A DNA stretch of 64,000 nucleotides from Luteimonas marina (GCF_007859325.1 NZ_VOHK01000001.1:558001-622000); one strand, 5' to 3'. Positions 42,539 to 53,068 are shown, counted from the stretch's first letter. The notes: generated from the letters alone by a model not told the origin. A program made the numbers and translations.

Positions 42539-43024
42539 TCATTTTAGCCAGTCGACGTAGTCGTCGTCGGACACGCCCTCCGGCTTGCGTGCATCCATGC
42601 GCAGGCGCACGGGTTCACCCGGCCGCCACCAGAGCGTGCCGAGCTGTCCGAACCGTCGCGACAGGCCGTCGAACCCCTCGCTGCCCATGCCCATCACCAG
42701 CCAGCTGGGCTCGCGCCAGGTACGGTTGCGCGCGGACGCGAAGGCGGGCCGGAACGGATAACCGCCGGCGGCGAGGGCCGCGTGCAGGGCGTCGTCGGCG
42801 CGACGGTTTTCCTCGGGCCCGCGCTGGATCGACAGCGGGTTCCAGGCAGAAAGCGCGCCGAACGATGTCGCGTCGGGATAGGCCAGTTCGAGCCCCGGCG
42901 TCGGCAAGCCGATGATGATGTCGTGCCAGCTGCCGTCGTGCTGCCAGCGGTACTCCGCGGACAGGAAGGCGAGCAGAAGCTCGGCGACGCGGGCGTCGCC
43001 GAGTGGCGGGGCGGGCGTCGGCAT
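42539..43024 (-). CDS. DUF3293 family protein
   Basis: The 161-residue protein contains [40 protein letters not shown] and [23 protein letters not shown], the defining segments of DUF3293. No membrane or signal segment; the function is unknown. It lies 34 nt before ccmA on the same strand and may share its transcript, and is divergent from the aminotransferase gene. Confidence 0.85.
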   Translation of the reverse strand: MPTPAPPLGDARVAELLLAFLSAEYRWQHDGSWHDIIIGLPTPGLELAYPDATSFGALSAWNPLSIQRGPEENRRADDALHAALAAGGYPFRPAFASARNRTWREPSWLVMGMGSEGFDGLSRRFGQLGTLWWRPGEPVRLRMDARKPEGVSDDDYVDWLK

Positions 43025-43100
43025 CGAACAGGTTTAACCCATCGGACCCGAAACGTAAACTGCATGGCCCCACGCGAGTCTCGCGAATCCGGTCCCGTCG

Positions 43101-44255
43101 ATGATCCAGACCAAACTGCCGAAGGTCGGCACCACCATCTTCACCGTGATGTCGCAGCTGGCGCAGGAGCATGGTGCGGTCAATCTCGGACAGGGTTTTC
43201 CCGACTTCTCCGTACCGCAGCGTCTGGTGGAAGAACTCGACCGCGCGATGCGCGACGGCCACAACCAGTACGCGCCGATGACCGGCGTGCCGGCGCTGCG
43301 CCGGGCGATCGCGGCCAAGACCGAGCGCGTCTACGGCCATCGTCCCGACGCCGACGGCGAAGTCACCGTCACCAGCGGCGCGACCGAGGCGATCTTCAAC
43401 GCGATCCACGCGGTGGTGCGTGCAGGCGACGAGGTGATCGTGCTCGATCCCTGCTACGACTGCTACGAGCCGGCGATCGACCTGGCCGGCGCCCGCGCCG
43501 CGCACGTGCCGCTCGACCCGCGCACGTTCGCGCCCGACTGGCAGCGCGTGCGCGACGCGATCACGCCGCGCACGCGCATGCTGATGATCAACAGCCCGCA
43601 CAACCCGTCGGGGGCGATGCTGTCGGTCGACGACATGCGCGCGGTGGAAGCGCTGCTCGAAGGCACCGGCATCTACCTGCTGTCGGACGAGGTCTACGAG
43701 CACATCGTGTTCCACGGCGCACGCCACGAGTCGGCGTTGCGCCATCCGGCGCTGCGCGAGCGCGCGTTCGTGGTGTCGAGCTTCGGCAAGACCTACCACT
43801 GCACCGGCTGGAAGATCGGCTACTGCATCGCGCCGCCGGCGTTGAGCGCCGAGTTCCGCAAGGTGCACCAGTACAACGTGTTCTGCACTTTCGCCCCGGC
43901 CCAACATGCCTTTGCCGCGATGCTGGAGGCCGAGCCGGAGCACTACGAGCAGCTCGGCGCCTTCTACCAGGCCAAGCGCGACCGCTTCCGCGAACAGCTG
44001 CTGGGAACGAAGCTGCAGCCGCTGCCGGTACCGGGCGGCTACTTCCAACTGGTCGACTATTCCGCTGTCAGTGACCTCGACGATGCCGCGTTCTGCCGCT
44101 GGCTGACGACGGACAAGGGCGTGGCCGCGATCCCGCTGTCGCCGTTCTACGAAACCCCGCCCCCGGGCCAGCGCCTGGCGCGGCTGTGCTTCGCCAAGAA
44201 CGAGGCGACGCTGGACGCGGCGATCGAGCGGTTGCGGTCCCTCCAGTTCGCGTAG
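43101..44255 (+). CDS. PLP-dependent aminotransferase (methionine/glutamine-type, YbdL-like)
   Basis: The 384-residue class I fold enzyme contains LGQGFPDFSVPQRLVEELDR and QYAPMTGVPALRRAI, VTSGATEAIFNAIHA and NSPHNPSGAM. DEVYEHIVF and the PLP Lys in SSFGKTYHCTGWKIGY follow, with a C-terminal RLCFAKNEATLD. This is the YbdL/KYAT-type group that transaminates methionine or glutamine with 2-oxo acids. The omega-amidase 146 nt downstream is the classic partner that hydrolyses the 2-oxoglutaramate by-product. Confidence 0.92.
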   Translation: MIQTKLPKVGTTIFTVMSQLAQEHGAVNLGQGFPDFSVPQRLVEELDRAMRDGHNQYAPMTGVPALRRAIAAKTERVYGHRPDADGEVTVTSGATEAIFNAIHAVVRAGDEVIVLDPCYDCYEPAIDLAGARAAHVPLDPRTFAPDWQRVRDAITPRTRMLMINSPHNPSGAMLSVDDMRAVEALLEGTGIYLLSDEVYEHIVFHGARHESALRHPALRERAFVVSSFGKTYHCTGWKIGYCIAPPALSAEFRKVHQYNVFCTFAPAQHAFAAMLEAEPEHYEQLGAFYQAKRDRFREQLLGTKLQPLPVPGGYFQLVDYSAVSDLDDAAFCRWLTTDKGVAAIPLSPFYETPPPGQRLARLCFAKNEATLDAAIERLRSLQFA

Positions 44256-44264
44256 AACTCACCC

Positions 44265-44357
44265 GTCATCCCGGCGAAAGCCGGGATCCATTTTGCTGTT
44301 GCATGGCGGGCCACGGACTGAAAGATCACAATGGATCCCGGCTTTCGCCGGGATGAC
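44265..44357 (+). repeat. GTCATCCC palindromic element
   Basis: The arms GTCATCCCGGCGAAAGCCGG are near-perfect, with GATCCATTTTG/CAATGGATC inner extension. It lies between aminotransferase and omega-amidase genes. Confidence 0.8.
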
Positions 44358-44401
44358 GAACCAGGCGGCGACGCCGTGCCAACCAGAGTCCCCGATCCCT
44401 C

Positions 44402-45199
44402 ATGAACAACCTGCGCATTTCCCTTGTCCAGGGCGCCACCCTCTGGCACGACCCCGCCGGCAACCGCGACTACTACGGCGACCTGGTCGCGCCGCTGCGC
44501 GGCATCACCGACGTGGTGCTGCTGCCCGAGACCTTCACCAGCGGCTTCTCGAACGACGCGATCGGCAGCGCCGAGACCATGGACGGCGCGACCGTCGAAT
44601 GGATGCGCACGCAGGCGCAGGCGCTCGACGCCGCGGTCTGCGGCAGCGTGCAGTTGCGCGTCGGCGATGGCGTGTTCAACCGCCTGCTCTGGGCCACGCC
44701 CGATGGCGGACTGCGGCACTACGACAAGCGCCACCTGTTCCGCTACGCGCGCGAGCACGAGCGCTACGCCGCCGGCCGCGAGCGCCTGACGGTGGAGTGG
44801 AAGGGCTGGCGCATCTGCCCGCTGGTCTGCTACGACCTGCGCTTCCCCGTGTACTCGCGCAACCGCTTCGATGTCGAACGCCCCGGCGCGCTCGACTACG
44901 ACCTGCTGCTCTACGTCGCCAACTGGCCAGCGGCGCGCGCCTACCCGTGGAAAACTCTGCTGCGCGCGCGCGCGATCGAGAACCTGTGCTACGTCGCCGG
45001 CCTGAACCGCGTCGGCAGCGACGGCAATGGCTTGCACTACGCCGGCGACAGCGCGGTGATCGACTTCCTAGGTCATCCGGTCAGCGAATGCAGCGACGAG
45101 GAAGTGGTGGTGACCACGACCCTGCAGGCCGACGAACTCGCCGCGCACCGCGCACGCTTCCCGGCGATGCTGGACGGCGACGCGTTCGAGTTGCGCTAG
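44402..45199 (+). CDS. omega-amidase / nitrilase-superfamily hydrolase (YafV-like)
   Basis: The 265-residue protein has the Glu-Lys-Cys triad: VLLPETFTSGF (Glu), LRHYDKRHLFRYA (Lys) and CPLVCYDLRFPVYSRN (Cys). LLYVANWPAARAYPWKTLLR and AIENLCYVAGLNRVGSDGNG are also present. These fit omega-amidases (YafV/Nit2), which hydrolyse 2-oxoglutaramate or 2-oxosuccinamate. Next to the aminotransferase, this completes a transaminase/omega-amidase pathway for methionine salvage or glutamine use. Confidence 0.93.
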   Translation: MNNLRISLVQGATLWHDPAGNRDYYGDLVAPLRGITDVVLLPETFTSGFSNDAIGSAETMDGATVEWMRTQAQALDAAVCGSVQLRVGDGVFNRLLWATPDGGLRHYDKRHLFRYAREHERYAAGRERLTVEWKGWRICPLVCYDLRFPVYSRNRFDVERPGALDYDLLLYVANWPAARAYPWKTLLRARAIENLCYVAGLNRVGSDGNGLHYAGDSAVIDFLGHPVSECSDEEVVVTTTLQADELAAHRARFPAMLDGDAFELR

Positions 45200-45220
45200 G
45201 CATTGCGACGCCCACATCCC

Positions 45221-45304
45221 GTCATCCCCGCGAAGGCGGGGACCCAGTGTCTTTGCTTTTTCAATCTCCAGAAGACACTGGATCCCCGCCTTCGCGGGGA
45301 TGAC
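45221..45304 (+). repeat. GTCATCCC palindromic element
   Basis: The arms GTCATCCCCGCGAAGGCGGG are perfect. The element sits between convergent genes and could serve both as a terminator. Confidence 0.8.
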
Positions 45305-45315
45305 AGCGGGAAGGG

Positions 45316-46437
45316 TCACGGTGCGTGCCGGGACCCGGAACTACCGCCCGGGCGCGCGTGGAAGTACACCCGTTCCGCTACCCAGCGCAGCAACGGCGTG
45401 CCGATGAGCCGATCGACCGGCCAGTCGCACTGCAGACGGTCGAAGGCCCAGCGCAGCAGGCGCTTGCCTCGGAATCGCGGTGCGGCGCGCTCCGCGACGA
45501 CGGCCGGGTCGGGACCGCCGTGGAGGAGGTGCGCCGCGATCGCCGCCCCGGCGGCTTCGCCGTGTTTCCACGCCGAATGGATGCCGCCGGCGGTGACCGG
45601 CGAGACGATGCCCGCGGCGTCCCCGGTCAGGATCACGTTCGCCGCGGCCAGCGGGCGTACCGGGCCGCCGCAGGGGATCAGGCCGGCGCGGGTGGAGGTC
45701 GGCGGCCGGCCTGGTTCGAGGCCAAGCAGTGCGCCCACGCGCGCGCGCAGGGCGTCGATATCCGGCACGCCGGCGCGGTCGTGCCGGTGCCGGAACGCGA
45801 GCCCGAACTGCACGCCTCGGGGATTCTGCGCCGCCCAGCCGATGTAGCCCGGCGCCAGCCCGTGGTCGATGAAGCAGTGCAGGCGATCGGGTTCGCGCAG
45901 CGTGGCGCCGTCGAACTCGTGCTCGATGCCGTACAGGAACTCGCGCACGCGCCCGAGGCCCGCGCGCATCGCCACCCGCGACTTCGCGCCGTCGGCGCCG
46001 ACCAGCCAGCGGCACGCGCCGAGGCCATCGACGTGCCAGCCGGCGTCGCTGCGCCGGGCATCGGTGAACGACTGCATCAGCCGCAGCTCCACGCCGGCGC
46101 GCTCGAGTTCCCCGGCCAGCCAGCGCAGGACGGCCGGCGTGTCGGTGGCGAGGAAGTAGTAGCCGTGCGACTGCAGGGCCATCCTGCGCAGGTTCGGCGC
46201 ATACAGGCGCACGCCCCCGATCCGCTTCACGAACGCGCCCGGAATGCGCGCCAGTGCGGTCCCTTCCGCCGCCTCGCGCACGATGATGCCGGTGGTGTGC
46301 AGGCGGATGCCCGGATCGCGCTTGCGTTCGAGCACGCACACGCGCAGGCCCGCGCGCCGGGCCGCCAGCGCACAGGCGACGCCGGCGAAGCTCGCGCCGA
46401 CCACCACCACGTCCCAGGGACTGCCTCCACCCGCCAT
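45316..46437 (-). CDS. FAD-dependent oxidoreductase (geranylgeranyl reductase-like)
   Basis: The 373-residue protein has an N-terminal FAD-binding strand-turn-helix (VVVVGASFAGVACALAARRA) and VCVLERKRDPGIRLHTTGII. RWLVGADGAKSRVAMRAGLG follows, then the second FAD motif VILTGDAAGIVSPVTAGGIH. These are typical of the geranylgeranyl reductase/halogenase-like group. No quinone, terpene or pigment genes are nearby, so the substrate is unknown. ATG 46437 (MAGGGSPWDVVVVG) is chosen; the long open frame upstream is antisense to comEC. Confidence 0.85.
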   Translation of the reverse strand: MAGGGSPWDVVVVGASFAGVACALAARRAGLRVCVLERKRDPGIRLHTTGIIVREAAEGTALARIPGAFVKRIGGVRLYAPNLRRMALQSHGYYFLATDTPAVLRWLAGELERAGVELRLMQSFTDARRSDAGWHVDGLGACRWLVGADGAKSRVAMRAGLGRVREFLYGIEHEFDGATLREPDRLHCFIDHGLAPGYIGWAAQNPRGVQFGLAFRHRHDRAGVPDIDALRARVGALLGLEPGRPPTSTRAGLIPCGGPVRPLAAANVILTGDAAGIVSPVTAGGIHSAWKHGEAAGAAIAAHLLHGGPDPAVVAERAAPRFRGKRLLRWAFDRLQCDWPVDRLIGTPLLRWVAERVYFHARPGGSSGSRHAP

Positions 46438-46683
46438 CGTGCCGCCTTGCCCGTGCTGCGATGGCGACAGGCTGGCGGCCGCGGGTGTCCGGGCGATGCG
46501 GTTGCGGTGAAGCGGGAGTGAAGCGCGCCGTCGCGTCGTAGGCCTGTCATCCGGCAATGTTGCCTTTCGCATCGCTCGGGATGACGCCTTTGTCCGGCAG
46601 CGTGGCCCCTGCGCAGGACTATTCCTACAGCTGCGCCCCGTGATACCCGATGCCGCGCAACGGTCGCCGGCGCGAGACTGGCG

Positions 46684-49074
46684 ATGGTTCCCGCTTTCCC
46701 CACCTCGATGCGCCAGACCATGGAAGGTCCGCCATCCGCCAGCGTCGGTGTCCCGCCTTTCGGCATCGGCGTGGCCACGCTGCTCGTGCTCGGCGTGCTG
46801 GCCTGTTCCCGGCTGCCGGCGCTGCCGCCGGTCTTCATGCTCGCTGTCGCGCTGGGCGCGGGTGCCTGGGGCTGGTGGCGGTGCACCGACTGGCGGCGCC
46901 CGGCCGGCGCGATGCTGGTCGGCGTCGCATTGTTCGGGCTGCATGCCGGATGGGTGCTGTCGCGCCAGCTGCCGTTCGCGCAGGAGCGCGGCGACTTCGC
47001 GGTCAGCGGCCGCGTCGTGCAGTTGCCGGACCACGAGCCGCGGCGGACGCGTTTCCTGTTCCGGGTCGATGGCGACGCATCGCAGCCTGCGTTCCTGCGC
47101 GGCCGGCTGCTGCGGCTGTCGTGGTACGACGATCGCGACACCGGCAGTTCGCCCCGGCTCGAACTCGAACCCGGCAGTCGCTGGCGCTTCACCGCGCGAC
47201 TGCGCGCGCCGCGCGGCCTGCGCAACCCGGGCTGGTACGACAGCGAGAAGCACATGCTCGCCGGCCGGATCGCCGCGACCGGCTACGTACGGCAGGCGCA
47301 GCCGTTCGAGCGGGCGCGCGGCAGCGCCGGCATCGACGGCTGGCGCGACCGCATCGCGGCGCGGATCGATGGCTCGGTCGCGCAACCGTCCTCGCGCTTC
47401 GTGCGCGCGCTCGCGCTCGGCGACACCCGCGCGCTCGACGACGTCGACTGGGAAACGCTGCGCGCCACCGGCCTGACCCACCTGATCGCGATTTCCGGCT
47501 TCCACGTCGGTCTCGTCGCGGGTTTCGTGGCGCTGGTGGCGGCCGGACTGTGGTGGCTGCTGCCCGCGCTGGGTCGGCATGTCCCGCGTCCGCAGGTGGC
47601 CGCGACCGGGGCGCTGCTGGGGGCGGTGGGCTATGCCGCCGTGGCGGGCTTCGCGCTGCCGACGGTGCGCACGGTGCTGATGGTCGCGGTGGTCGTGCTG
47701 GCCCGGCTGTGGCGGCGGCACACGGGCGTCGCGGATTCGCTGGCGCTGGCGGCGATCGCGCTGCTGCTGGCCGATCCGCTGTCGGTGCTGGCCGCCGGCT
47801 TCTGGCTCAGCTTCGCCGGCGTGGCCTGGCTGGTCTGGTGCCTGCCGCAGGTGCAGGCGGTGCCGCTGGTGCGGGGCTTCCTGTCGGCGCAGTGGGTGGC
47901 GACGCTCGGCCTGCTGCCGCTGACCGCGATCCTGTTCGGGCAGGCTTCGCTGGCCGGGCCGCTGGCGAACCTCGTCGCGATCCCGTGGTGGAGCCTGGTC
48001 GTGGTGCCGCTGGCGCTGCTCGGCACCGGGCTGGAGGCGCTGCATGTCGATTGGGGCGGGCCGGCCTGGCGGCTGGCCGCGCTGTGCTTCGACCTGTCCT
48101 GGCCCCTGTTCGAATGGCTGGCGTCCGGCCGGGCAGCCCTGTGGTGGCTGCCCGAGGCGCGCTGGTTCGCCCTGCCGCTGGCCCTGATCGGCGCATTCTG
48201 GCTGCTGCTGCCGCGCGGCGTGCCGGGCAAGGCGCTGGCGGCGCTGCTGTTCCTGCCGCTGCTGTGGCCGGACCGCCGCCTGCCCGGCGCCGGCGAATTC
48301 GACGTGGTGACGCTCGACGTGGGGCAGGGGCTGGCGGTGCTGGTGCGCACCGCTCGACACACTTATCTCTATGACGCCGGACCCGCCGTGCCCGAGGGCT
48401 TCGACGCCGGCGAGCGGGTGGTGGCGCCGGCGCTGCACGCGCTGGGCGTGCGCCGGCTCGACGGGACGATCGTCAGCCACGGCGACGCCGACCACGCCGG
48501 CGGTTTCGCCGCCGTGCAGCGGCGCTTCGACACCGGCCCCGTGTTCGCGGCGCGCGATTCGGGGATCGAGAGCAGCGTCCCCTGTCTGGCCGGCACGCGC
48601 TGGCGGGTCGATGGCGTGACCTTCCGCTTCCTGCATCCGGACGTGCATTTCCCGCCGCTGCGCAATGAATCGAGCTGCGTGCTGCGGATCGAATCCGCAC
48701 ACGGCAGCGCGCTGCTCGCCGGCGACATCGGCGAGGTGGTCGAACGCATGCTGGTGCGCGGCGATCCGGACGCGCTGCGCAGCGACCTGGTGCTGATGGC
48801 GCACCACGGCAGCGGCGGATCCTCCGATCCGGCCTTCGTCGCCGCGACCGGGGCGCGGCTGGCGCTGGCCTCGGCCGGGCACGGCAACCGCTTCGGGCAT
48901 CCGCAGCCGGCGGTGCTGCGGCGCTGGGCGGACGGCGGGGCCGACACCGCCGTCACCGCGGTCGATGGCGCGATCAGCGTGCGCCTGCGGCGCGGCGGCG
49001 GGCAGGTCGAACGGCAGCGCGGCGCGCAGCCGCGCCTCTGGGACGCAGTGCGCAGAAGCGACACCGCGCGCTGA
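46684..49074 (+). CDS. comEC: DNA internalisation protein ComEC/Rec2
   Basis: The 796-residue protein starts with three membrane segments and a DUF4131 OB-like domain (FAVSGRVVQLPDHEPRRTRF). The Competence domain follows with TGLTHLIAISGFHVGLVAGF and about eight membrane spans. A C-terminal metallo-beta-lactamase domain has VVTLDVGQGLAVLV, VSHGDADHAGGF and MAHHGSGGSSDPAF. It forms the inner-membrane channel for single-stranded DNA during natural transformation. ATGs at 46708 and 46720 are alternatives. Confidence 0.95.
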   Translation: MVPAFPTSMRQTMEGPPSASVGVPPFGIGVATLLVLGVLACSRLPALPPVFMLAVALGAGAWGWWRCTDWRRPAGAMLVGVALFGLHAGWVLSRQLPFAQERGDFAVSGRVVQLPDHEPRRTRFLFRVDGDASQPAFLRGRLLRLSWYDDRDTGSSPRLELEPGSRWRFTARLRAPRGLRNPGWYDSEKHMLAGRIAATGYVRQAQPFERARGSAGIDGWRDRIAARIDGSVAQPSSRFVRALALGDTRALDDVDWETLRATGLTHLIAISGFHVGLVAGFVALVAAGLWWLLPALGRHVPRPQVAATGALLGAVGYAAVAGFALPTVRTVLMVAVVVLARLWRRHTGVADSLALAAIALLLADPLSVLAAGFWLSFAGVAWLVWCLPQVQAVPLVRGFLSAQWVATLGLLPLTAILFGQASLAGPLANLVAIPWWSLVVVPLALLGTGLEALHVDWGGPAWRLAALCFDLSWPLFEWLASGRAALWWLPEARWFALPLALIGAFWLLLPRGVPGKALAALLFLPLLWPDRRLPGAGEFDVVTLDVGQGLAVLVRTARHTYLYDAGPAVPEGFDAGERVVAPALHALGVRRLDGTIVSHGDADHAGGFAAVQRRFDTGPVFAARDSGIESSVPCLAGTRWRVDGVTFRFLHPDVHFPPLRNESSCVLRIESAHGSALLAGDIGEVVERMLVRGDPDALRSDLVLMAHHGSGGSSDPAFVAATGARLALASAGHGNRFGHPQPAVLRRWADGGADTAVTAVDGAISVRLRRGGGQVERQRGAQPRLWDAVRRSDTAR

Positions 49075-49149
49075 AGCGGCGGGCAGGGCCCGGGCGCTGG
49101 GCTATCCTATCGGGCGATCAGGACAGGCCCGCGGGCCGGAGGGGAGTGC

Positions 49150-49815
49150 GTGCTCGAACTGGTGAAAGCCGGCGGCTGGCCGATGATTCCGTTGCTGCTG
49201 CTGTCGGCGGTCGGGCTGGCGATCATCGTCGAGCGCTTCTGGGCGCTGCGCCGCAAGGCCGTGCTGCCGCCGGGCCTGGGGCAGGAAGTCCGCGCCTGGG
49301 CCGCCAGGGGCAAGCTCGATCCGGCACACATCGATTCGCTGCGCCGCAACTCGCCGCTGGGCGCCCTGCTGGCCGCCGCGCTGGACGTGCGCCATCGCCC
49401 GCGCGAGGAGATCCGCGAGCGGGTCGAGGACGTCGGCCGCCACATCGCGCACCGCATGGAACGCTTCCTCAACGCGCTCGGCACCATCGCCGGGGCCGGT
49501 CCGCTGCTGGGCCTGTTCGGCACGGTGGTCGGCATGATCCAGATGTTCCTCGGGGTGATGGACCACGGTGTTGGCGACGTCAACCAGCTCGCCGGTGGCA
49601 TCGGCAAGGCGCTGGTGTGCGCGGCCGCCGGCATGATCGTGGCGGTGCCAGCGCTGATCTTCCACCGCTGGTTCCGCGCCCGCATCGACGGCTACATCGT
49701 CGACATGGAGCACGAGGCGATCCAGCTGATGGACGTGATCGACCCGCGCGCGCGCCGCGCCGCCGCCGCGGTCGCCGCGTTCTCGCAGCCCGACGCGCAG
49801 GCAGTACAGGACTGA
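49150..49815 (+). CDS. exbB: ExbB/TolQ/MotA-family proton channel protein
   Basis: The 221-residue protein has three membrane segments: WPMIPLLLLSAVGLAIIVER, GTIAGAGPLLGLFGTVVGMI and GIGKALVCAAAGMIVAVPAL. These are the classic ExbB/TolQ signatures. GTG 49150 is the likely start. With the ExbD gene 3 nt downstream it forms a proton-driven motor for TonB-like partners. This pair always precedes msbA in relatives, which suggests an envelope function. Confidence 0.93.
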   Translation: MLELVKAGGWPMIPLLLLSAVGLAIIVERFWALRRKAVLPPGLGQEVRAWAARGKLDPAHIDSLRRNSPLGALLAAALDVRHRPREEIRERVEDVGRHIAHRMERFLNALGTIAGAGPLLGLFGTVVGMIQMFLGVMDHGVGDVNQLAGGIGKALVCAAAGMIVAVPALIFHRWFRARIDGYIVDMEHEAIQLMDVIDPRARRAAAAVAAFSQPDAQAVQD

Positions 49816-49818
49816 TCC

Positions 49819-50250
49819 ATGCGCATCCGCGACCGCCGTGCCGAGGACGTGCCCGAGATCAACCTGGTGCCGCTGATCGACGTCATCCTGGTGCTGATCA
49901 TCTTCTTCGTGATCACCACCACCTTCGACGCGCGCTCGGTGCTGAAGCTGGAGCTGCCGCGCGCCGGCGGCGAGCCCAACGACGCGCAATCGAACTCGCT
50001 GAGCCTGCTGATCAACGCCGACGGCCGCTACTTCGTCGACGACCGCGAGGCGCTGCGCACCGACGTCGAGTCGCTCAAGCGCACCATCGTCGAAGTCGCG
50101 GGCGAGGACCGCGAGCGCACCGTGCTGCTGCGCGCCGACGCGCGCACGCCCTGGCAGGCGGTGGTGACCGCCTACGACGCGCTGGGCCAGCTCGGCTTCC
50201 GGCGCATCGCCAACGCCACCGCGCCGGAGCAGCCGGCCGCCGCGCAATGA
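49819..50250 (+). CDS. exbD: ExbD/TolR-family protein
   Basis: The 143-residue protein has a short cytoplasmic start, then EINLVPLIDVILVLIIFFVI. This is the single membrane span with the proton-carrying Asp typical of ExbD. A periplasmic domain with LSLLINADGRYFVDDREAL follows. It is coupled to exbB (3-nt gap) and followed by msbA after 10 nt. Confidence 0.94.
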   Translation: MRIRDRRAEDVPEINLVPLIDVILVLIIFFVITTTFDARSVLKLELPRAGGEPNDAQSNSLSLLINADGRYFVDDREALRTDVESLKRTIVEVAGEDRERTVLLRADARTPWQAVVTAYDALGQLGFRRIANATAPEQPAAAQ

Positions 50251-50260
50251 GGATCGTCCG

Positions 50261-52015
50261 ATGAGCACGGACGCGCAGGGCGCCTGGCCGATCTACCGAC
50301 GCCTGCTCGGCCACGCCTGGGTCTACTGGCCGTTCCTGCTGGTCGCGATGCTGGCGATGATCGTCGAGGCGCTCGCCGGCGCGGCGTTCGTGTGGCTGAT
50401 GGAGCCGCTGACCAACGACGGCTTCGTCGATCCGAAGCCGGAGATGGCGCTGGTGCTGCCGCTGTCGATCATCGGCCTGTTCCTGCTGCGCGGGCTGGCG
50501 ACCTTCGCCACCGACTACGGCATGGCCCGCGTCGGCCGCAGCGTGGTGCGCGACCTGCGCGAACTGGTGCTGGGCAAGTACCTGCGCCTGCCGAGCGCGC
50601 GCTTCGACACCGAGGCGGTGCCGGCGATGGTCAGTCGCCTGAACTTCGACACCGAGCAGGTCACCCAGGCCAGTTCCGACGCGCTCAAGGCAATCCTGAC
50701 CGACGGCCTGACCGTGCTGTTCCTGTTCGGGCTGATGCTGTACACGAGCGTCAAGGTGACGCTGGCGATGATCCTGATCGCGCCGCTGATCGGCCTGCTG
50801 GTCTGGTACGTGGGCGGGCGCTACCGGAAGATCAGTCGCGGCATCCAGGACGGCATGGGCGACCTCGCCGCGAGCGCCGAGCAGTCGCTGGCGGCGCAGC
50901 AGGACGTGAAGGTGTACGGCGCGCAGGATTTCGAGCGCGCGCGCTACTCGACCTTCGCCAACCGCATCCTGCGCCTGAACATGAAGGTCGAGACCACGCG
51001 CGCGGCGTCTTCGGCGCTGGTGCAGATCCTCGCCGCGCTGGCGCTGGCGGCGATCGTCTGGGTCTCGGTCCACGAGGCGCTCGAAGGGCGCCTCAATCCC
51101 GGCCAGTTCGTGCAGCTGATGACCGCGATGATGGGCATCATCCCGTCGCTGCGCCGGATCACCAACGTGCAGAGCGTGATCGGCCGTGGCGTGGCGGCGG
51201 CCGAGCGCCTGTTCGCCGTGCTCGACGCGCCGGAGGAAAAGGACACCGGCACGGTCGCGCTGGCGCGCGCGCGCGGCGAGCTCGTGTTCGACAGGGTCTC
51301 GCTGCGCTACGAGCGCGACGCCGATCGCCATGCGCTGGAGGACATCAGCTTCACCGCCGCGCCGGGCACGGTGACCGCGATCGTCGGGCGCTCGGGCAGC
51401 GGCAAGACCAGCCTGGTGCGGCTGGTGCCGCGCTTCTACGAACCCAGTTCGGGCACGATCACGCTCGACGGCGTGCCGCTCGACGACTATCGCCTGGCCG
51501 ACCTGCGCCGGCAGATCGCGCTGGTGGGGCAGCGGGTGATGCTGTTCGACGACAGCATCGCAGCCAACATCGCCTATGCCAGCGACGCCGACGCGCAGGC
51601 GCTGCGCGCCGCCGCCGAGGCCGCCAACGCCCGGGAGTTCATCGAACGCCTGCCGCAGGGCATGGACACGCCGATCGGCGAAAACGGCGCGATGCTCTCC
51701 GGCGGCCAGCGCCAGCGGCTGGCGATCGCGCGCGCGATCCTGCGCGACGCGCCGATCCTGGTCCTCGACGAGGCCACCGCCGCGCTCGACACCGAATCCG
51801 AACGCCTCGTGCAGGAAGCCCTGACCCGGCTGATGCCCGATCGCACCACGCTGGTCATCGCCCACCGGCTCTCGACCATCGAACATGCCGACCAGGTGCT
51901 GGTGCTCGACCAGGGCCGGCTGGTGGAGCGGGGCACCCACGCGCAACTGCTGGCGCAGGGCGGCCTGTACGCGCACCTGCACCGGATGCAGTTCCGCGAG
52001 GCGCCGGACGCGTGA
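50261..52015 (+). CDS. msbA: lipid A flippase MsbA
   Basis: The 584-residue half-transporter has six membrane segments. The ABC domain carries Walker [15 protein letters not shown], signature [15 protein letters not shown], Walker [13 protein letters not shown] and switch His in [34 protein letters not shown] is typical for MsbA. It moves lipid A-core across the inner membrane. Its stop overlaps the lpxK start (GTGA). Confidence 0.96.
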   Translation: MSTDAQGAWPIYRRLLGHAWVYWPFLLVAMLAMIVEALAGAAFVWLMEPLTNDGFVDPKPEMALVLPLSIIGLFLLRGLATFATDYGMARVGRSVVRDLRELVLGKYLRLPSARFDTEAVPAMVSRLNFDTEQVTQASSDALKAILTDGLTVLFLFGLMLYTSVKVTLAMILIAPLIGLLVWYVGGRYRKISRGIQDGMGDLAASAEQSLAAQQDVKVYGAQDFERARYSTFANRILRLNMKVETTRAASSALVQILAALALAAIVWVSVHEALEGRLNPGQFVQLMTAMMGIIPSLRRITNVQSVIGRGVAAAERLFAVLDAPEEKDTGTVALARARGELVFDRVSLRYERDADRHALEDISFTAAPGTVTAIVGRSGSGKTSLVRLVPRFYEPSSGTITLDGVPLDDYRLADLRRQIALVGQRVMLFDDSIAANIAYASDADAQALRAAAEAANAREFIERLPQGMDTPIGENGAMLSGGQRQRLAIARAILRDAPILVLDEATAALDTESERLVQEALTRLMPDRTTLVIAHRLSTIEHADQVLVLDQGRLVERGTHAQLLAQGGLYAHLHRMQFREAPDA

Positions 52016-53019
52016 ACCGGCAGGCAGGCAAGGTCCCGCGGCACTGGTACGACGGCGCGCCCGTGCCGCTGCCCGCGCATCTGCTCTCGGGCCTGTACGG
52101 CGCGCTCGCCGGCCTGCGCCGCGGCCTGTACCGCAAGGGACTGCTGCGGCAGAAGCGCGTCGAGCGCCCGGTGGTGGTGATCGGCAACCTCGTCGCCGGC
52201 GGCAGCGGCAAAACGCCGCTGACGATCGCGCTGGTCGAGCGCCTGCAGGCGGCCGGATGGACGCCCGGCGTCGCCAGCCGCGGTTACGGCCGGCGCGACG
52301 CGGGCACGCCGCGCTGGGTGGACGCCGCCACCGATCCCGGCCTCGGCGGCGACGAGCCCGTGCTGATTGCACGCCGCACCGGCGCCAGGCTGCGCGTGGA
52401 CGCCGACCGCGTCGCCGCCGCGCGCGCGCTCATCGCCGAAGGCTGCGACATCGTGCTCTGCGACGACGGCCTGCAGCACTACCGGCTGGCGCGCGACATC
52501 GAGATCGAGGTGATCGACGGCCGCCGCCGCTACGGCAACGGCCGCCTGCTGCCGGCCGGACCGCTGCGCGAGCCGCCGTCGCGCGGCGAAGGCTGCGACT
52601 TCCGCGTGCTCAACGCCGGCACCGGCACCGACCTCGTCGCCGGCTTCGGCGAATGGCCGATGTGGCTGGAGCCGGGCCATGCGGTGCCGCTGCTCGGCGG
52701 CCGCGCGAAGCCGCTCGCCGCGTTCGCGGGCCAGCGCGTGCATGCCGTCGCCGGCATCGGCGACCCGGAGCGCTTCTTCGCCCTGCTGCGCGAGCACGGG
52801 ATCGCCGTGGTGCCGCACGCCTTCGCCGACCATCACCGCTATGCCGCCGAGGACCTGCGCTTCGGCAGCGACCTGCCGGTGCTGATGACCGAGAAGGACG
52901 CGGTCAAGTGCGCCGCGTTCGCCGGCGAGCGCCATTTCAGCGTCGGCATCGACGCTCGGCTGCCGGAGGCGTTCTGGATCGCGCTGGTCGATAGGCTCTC
53001 CGGGTTCGCGCGAAAGTAG
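52012..53019 (+). CDS. lpxK: tetraacyldisaccharide 4'-kinase LpxK
   Basis: The 335-residue kinase begins at GTG 52012 inside the msbA stop. It contains [20 protein letters not shown] (Walker A), [48 protein letters not shown] and [12 protein letters not shown]. It phosphorylates the 4' position of the lipid A disaccharide. Operon with msbA; kdsB follows after a repeat-containing gap. Confidence 0.95.
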   Translation: MNRQAGKVPRHWYDGAPVPLPAHLLSGLYGALAGLRRGLYRKGLLRQKRVERPVVVIGNLVAGGSGKTPLTIALVERLQAAGWTPGVASRGYGRRDAGTPRWVDAATDPGLGGDEPVLIARRTGARLRVDADRVAAARALIAEGCDIVLCDDGLQHYRLARDIEIEVIDGRRRYGNGRLLPAGPLREPPSRGEGCDFRVLNAGTGTDLVAGFGEWPMWLEPGHAVPLLGGRAKPLAAFAGQRVHAVAGIGDPERFFALLREHGIAVVPHAFADHHRYAAEDLRFGSDLPVLMTEKDAVKCAAFAGERHFSVGIDARLPEAFWIALVDRLSGFARK

Positions 53020-53068
53020 GGGCAGCGGCGCTGGCTCCCTCCCTCGGTCCTCTACAAACTTGAGCACC

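Noticed and set aside
46438..48900. Long minus-strand extension upstream of the FAD oxidoreductase, antisense to comEC
   Set aside because: The oxidoreductase has a proper N-terminus at 46437. The extension is low-complexity Gln/Arg/His-rich sequence opposite a well-supported comEC gene.
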